Made by a program: the position numbers and the translations under genes. From Hyphomonadaceae bacterium (GTDB taxonomy: Bacteria > Pseudomonadota > Alphaproteobacteria > Caulobacterales > Hyphomonadaceae): DNA of 16,061 nt. The notes beneath the pieces were generated by a model. It was not told the origin of the DNA. It saw only the letters and a list, made by a program, of their open reading frames with translations, and did not search any database. The stretch covers positions 1 to 16,061 of the forward strand of contig JAUYSA010000118.1 in the NCBI GenBank assembly GCA_030696545.1, read 5' to 3'. Below are positions 13,298 to 16,061 of this stretch, piece by piece; the first letter of the stretch is position 1; every line of letters starts with the position of its first letter.

Positions 13298-14194
13298 GTG
13301 GCCGGCATCCCGTTTGTTCGTGACCTGTCGTTCAAGTATGGCGAGGTGGCGCGTGTCTCTCCGCGTATCCGCCGGGTGATCGCGGAAAATCCGGGGCCGT
13401 TCACCTATCTGGGCACAGGCGTTTACATCGTCGGCAATGGCGAAGTCGCCGTGATCGACCCAGGCCCCGTGATCGATGCGCATTTCGAAGCGATCAAGGC
13501 CGCGGTGGCGGGCGAGCGGATAACGCACGTCTTCACGACACATACGCATCTCGATCATTCACCCTTGGCGCACCCGTTGGCGGCGTGGGCGGGATGCAAG
13601 GTCTATGGCCGACCTGATCCCAATGTTGCGCATGGCGAGGTGTCGCTGGAAGAAGACGGTGAGGCGGGGTTCAAGCCGCATGTGCTGGTGAATGATGGCG
13701 ATGTGTTCAGCGGTCCGGACTGGACGCTGGAGGCCATCGCCACGCCGGGGCACATGTCGAACCATGTTTGCTATGCGCTGAAGGAAGAGAACGCGCTGTT
13801 CTCCGGCGATCACGTCATGGGGTGGTCGACGACGGTCATCTCTCCCCCGGATGGAAACATGCGGCAGTATTTTGCCAGCCTCGACAAGATACGGGCGCGC
13901 GGTTTCTCAACGCTGTGGCCGACGCACGGGCCGCCAGTGACGGATGTTGCACCTTTCATCGACGCATACGCGACGCACAGGCGAGCGCGCGAAGCAGCGA
14001 TCGTGGAGCGCCTGCGGGCGGGCGACACGCTGATCCCGGACATGGTGAAGGTGATCTACAAGGACGTGGACAAGCGGCTGCATGCGCCGGCGGCGCATTC
14101 GGTGCTGGCGCATGTGATCCAGCTGGTTGAGGAGGGACGCGTGATTGCGGCTGGCCCGCTGACGCTGGCGACCCGCTACACGCTGGCGAGCTGA
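13298..14194 (+). CDS. LACTB2-like metallo-beta-lactamase-fold hydrolase
   Basis: A 298-residue metal-dependent hydrolase. The zinc ligands are all visible: THTHLDHSP (His82, His84, Asp86, His87), His152 in TPGHMSNH, Asp171 in SGDHVMG and His210 in WPTHGPP. The C-terminal stretch from about residue 225, with RREAAI-like and DMVKVIYKDVDKRLHAPAAHSVLAHVIQL features, matches the winged-helix extension of LACTB2-type proteins. Relatives include endoribonucleases and thioesterase- or glyoxalase-like enzymes, so the substrate is open. It starts with GTG (13298), two bases after the DUF442 stop, with GAGGT just upstream. The product is not an ETHE1-type persulfide dioxygenase by overall pattern, although the pairing recalls Blh fusions. 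It converges on sppA with a nine-base gap. Confidence 0.9.
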   Translation: MAGIPFVRDLSFKYGEVARVSPRIRRVIAENPGPFTYLGTGVYIVGNGEVAVIDPGPVIDAHFEAIKAAVAGERITHVFTTHTHLDHSPLAHPLAAWAGCKVYGRPDPNVAHGEVSLEEDGEAGFKPHVLVNDGDVFSGPDWTLEAIATPGHMSNHVCYALKEENALFSGDHVMGWSTTVISPPDGNMRQYFASLDKIRARGFSTLWPTHGPPVTDVAPFIDAYATHRRAREAAIVERLRAGDTLIPDMVKVIYKDVDKRLHAPAAHSVLAHVIQLVEEGRVIAAGPLTLATRYTLAS

Positions 14195-14203
14195 TCGTAG
14201 CGC

Positions 14204-15970
14204 CTAGCGCTCCATCACCGGCGGCGACCACAGGCTTGTGCCGCTGCCTGACTGACCGACCTGGCGCAACTGGTTGATCACCGTCATCGCGCGCTTATCC
14301 CCGATGATGCCGCCGAGCGCCTTTGCAATCTGCAGCTCGGCTGCGCCGCCTGCCTTTGCCTGCATCATCGAGCTGGTGAGCAGGTCGAAGGGCGAGGAGC
14401 GCTGGATGTTCATGCGGATCTCCATGCCGTCTTCCGGCTTGAAGCCGGCAAGCGTGCGGGCTTCTTCCAGTGCTGTGATGATATCGCCTGTCTTGTCGAT
14501 GAGTCCCAGCCTGAGAGCATCCTCGCCGGACCAGACCCGGCCGCGTGCGACTTCCTGCACTTTTTGAAGCGGCATCTTGCGTCCCTCGGCAACTATGCCG
14601 GTGAAGCGATCGTAGGTCGCCTGCAGGCCTTCGAGCAGTTTCGTGCGCTGGGTGAGGGTGAGTTTCTCGGTGGAGTAGGCAGACGCGAACTCGCCGCCGA
14701 CGCTTACCGAGTCCGGGTTGATGCCGAACTGGCGCAGGCCATCAGCTATGGCGAACTTGCCGCCGAACACGCCGATCGAGCCAGTAATGGTAGAGCGGCT
14801 GGCGATGATCGCATCGGCGCTGGCCGCGGAATAATAGCCGCCCGAGGCCGCCATTGACCCCATCGACACGACGACCTTCTTGCCGGACGCCTGAACTTTC
14901 TTGACCGCGCTCCAGATCTGGTCGGACGCGGTGGCTGAACCGCCGCCGGAGTCGATGCGGAAGACAACGGCGTTGACGGATTCATCGTCGACAATCTCAA
15001 GCAACTGTTTGGCTACGCGATCGGAAGCGAAAACCGGCGTGCCAAGTGACAGGATGTCCACGGGACCGCCGCCGCCCGTCACGATATCGCCTTCGCCACC
15101 GACGATCGCGATGACGGCTTTGCCGTTGCCATAAGAGGGGTGGTAGTCGCCGATCGGCAGAAGCTTTCCGCCGGCGAGTTTTTCAGCGGCGCTGGCGGCT
15201 TCCTCGGGATAGCCGAGGCGGTCGACGAGCTTCAGATCGGCTGCTTCCTGGGCCTGATAGGGGCTGGCTTCCAGCAGCGCGCGCATCGTGACGGGATCGA
15301 TCTTGCGGTCGGCGGCGATGTCGGCGAGCGAGTGGGTCCAGACGCTGGTGGCAAGCGCGGTCATCGCGGTGGCGTTTGCTGGCGTGTAGCCCGTCTGCTT
15401 GTAAACATCGGCTGCGCCCTTGAACTCATAGAACTGTTCGATCTCCGCAGAGACTTTCAGCTTCTCCATCGCGCCGCCGAGGAACATCGTCTCGAAGGTG
15501 ATGCCGGGCGCTTCGAAGTTCGTCCCCGGCTGTAGCCAGATCTCGTTGGCCGCCGAGATGGCGCGGTAGGCTGCGGGGCCGGAGGCCAGGAAGCCCTGGC
15601 TGTGGGCGATGACGAATTTGTCCTTGGCGCGCAGGCGGAGGAATGCGGTGCGCAGCTCTTCGGCGCGCGAGGAGCCGAGGTTCATTTCTGCCGCACGGAC
15701 GAAGACGCCCTTGATATCCGGGTCATCCGCCGCCGCGTTCAGGCGGAGCAGGGTCTCGACGAACGAGGTTCCGGAGAAGATGGAATTGACCGCGTCGGCC
15801 GCCGGCTGGTCCGCCAAGCCTTCGCGCAGATCGATTTCCAGCACCGCATTGCGGACGCGCGGGGGCTCGCCCGAGGGGACGAAGGACATGATCAGGACGA
15901 GCGGGATAAGGACAAAGAACACCACCAGAGCGGCCAGACCGCCAAGGAAGGTGAGCAGGAAGGTTCTCAT
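14204..15970 (-). CDS. sppA: Signal peptide peptidase SppA, long (67K) form
   Basis: A membrane-bound serine protease that degrades cleaved signal peptides. The 588-residue protein has one N-terminal membrane anchor (about residues 4-29) followed by two tandem ClpP/crotonase-like domains, as in the E. coli long form. The general-base lysine is Lys184 in EFKGAADVYK (first domain), and the nucleophile is Ser376 in SMAASGGYYSAAS (second domain), so the dyad is intact. RIDSGGGSATASDQIW and STITGSIGVFGGKF are also typical. I chose the ATG at 15970 (MRTFLLTFLGG), with GGAG eight bases upstream on the minus strand, over an upstream in-frame start at 16021 that adds 17 Arg-containing residues before the anchor. 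A five-base hairpin (14199-14211) has the stop codon as its loop. Confidence 0.95.
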   Translation of the reverse strand: MRTFLLTFLGGLAALVVFFVLIPLVLIMSFVPSGEPPRVRNAVLEIDLREGLADQPAADAVNSIFSGTSFVETLLRLNAAADDPDIKGVFVRAAEMNLGSSRAEELRTAFLRLRAKDKFVIAHSQGFLASGPAAYRAISAANEIWLQPGTNFEAPGITFETMFLGGAMEKLKVSAEIEQFYEFKGAADVYKQTGYTPANATAMTALATSVWTHSLADIAADRKIDPVTMRALLEASPYQAQEAADLKLVDRLGYPEEAASAAEKLAGGKLLPIGDYHPSYGNGKAVIAIVGGEGDIVTGGGGPVDILSLGTPVFASDRVAKQLLEIVDDESVNAVVFRIDSGGGSATASDQIWSAVKKVQASGKKVVVSMGSMAASGGYYSAASADAIIASRSTITGSIGVFGGKFAIADGLRQFGINPDSVSVGGEFASAYSTEKLTLTQRTKLLEGLQATYDRFTGIVAEGRKMPLQKVQEVARGRVWSGEDALRLGLIDKTGDIITALEEARTLAGFKPEDGMEIRMNIQRSSPFDLLTSSMMQAKAGGAAELQIAKALGGIIGDKRAMTVINQLRQVGQSGSGTSLWSPPVMER

Positions 15971-16061
15971 GCCGTCGTCTCCGGGCCGGAAAATCACCCG
16001 GCGGCCAAGACTTACCGGCAAAAACGGGGCGGCGAAACCGGCCCCGGCAAACCTTCATTTT

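Noticed and set aside
14199..14211. Hairpin AGCGC-CTA-GCGCT at the sppA stop
   Set aside because: Only five base pairs and no T-tract on either strand, so not called as a terminator.
1..16061. tRNA, rRNA, CRISPR array, integrase or transposase genes
   Set aside because: I looked for tRNA TPsiC-like motifs, regularly spaced repeats and recombinase-like proteins and saw none.

Overview
The window is GC-rich, densely coded DNA from a Gram-negative bacterium. The protein types suggest an alphaproteobacterium, perhaps of the Caulobacterales/Hyphomonadaceae kind: a GTP-type PEP carboxykinase, a DUF442/TIGR01244 sulfurtransferase, a DUF1499 protein, a LuxR-type membrane regulator beside a DUF4199 protein, and an intergenic palindrome of the TGTCATCCCGG type. 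The lineage is inferred from family content and style; there is no rRNA or other decisive marker. No tRNA, rRNA, CRISPR array, prophage or complete insertion sequence is visible.

Layout from left to right. 1-287: non-coding, with short repeats, a composite palindrome and a clear terminator. 288-3652: two minus-strand genes, pckG (gluconeogenesis) and a lipoprotein glycerophosphodiester phosphodiesterase, separated by a 518-base gap holding tandem hairpins and a sigma-54-like motif. 3744-6331: a plus-strand pair, an AMP-forming fatty-acyl-CoA ligase with an odd Ala/Pro-rich N-terminus, translationally coupled to a DUF1499 membrane protein. 6350-6957: a complete parDE toxin-antitoxin operon with a promoter interleaved with a perfect palindrome. 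6962-12721: an OppABC-like oligopeptide importer on the minus strand, split by a four-gene plus-strand block (8706-10864). That block encodes an exported Cys-containing protein, a membrane-anchored LuxR-type HTH protein, a DUF4199 four-helix membrane protein and an exported protein of unknown family. No importer ATPase gene is present. 12879-14194: a two-gene operon of a Cys-dependent DUF442 phosphatase/sulfurtransferase-like protein and a LACTB2-like metallo-beta-lactamase-fold hydrolase. 14204-15970: sppA, a long-form signal peptide peptidase, facing that operon.

Several genes fit a scavenging lifestyle: peptide uptake (OppABC), release of glycerol phosphate from lipid headgroups (GDPD), fatty-acid activation (acyl-CoA ligase) and gluconeogenesis from the resulting C4 acids (PckG). 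That theme is inference. The best candidate for a less-described system is the membrane LuxR/DUF4199 block lying inside the split opp locus. Next is the separate-gene pairing of DUF442 with an MBL-fold hydrolase. Most of the rest is conventional chromosomal content.
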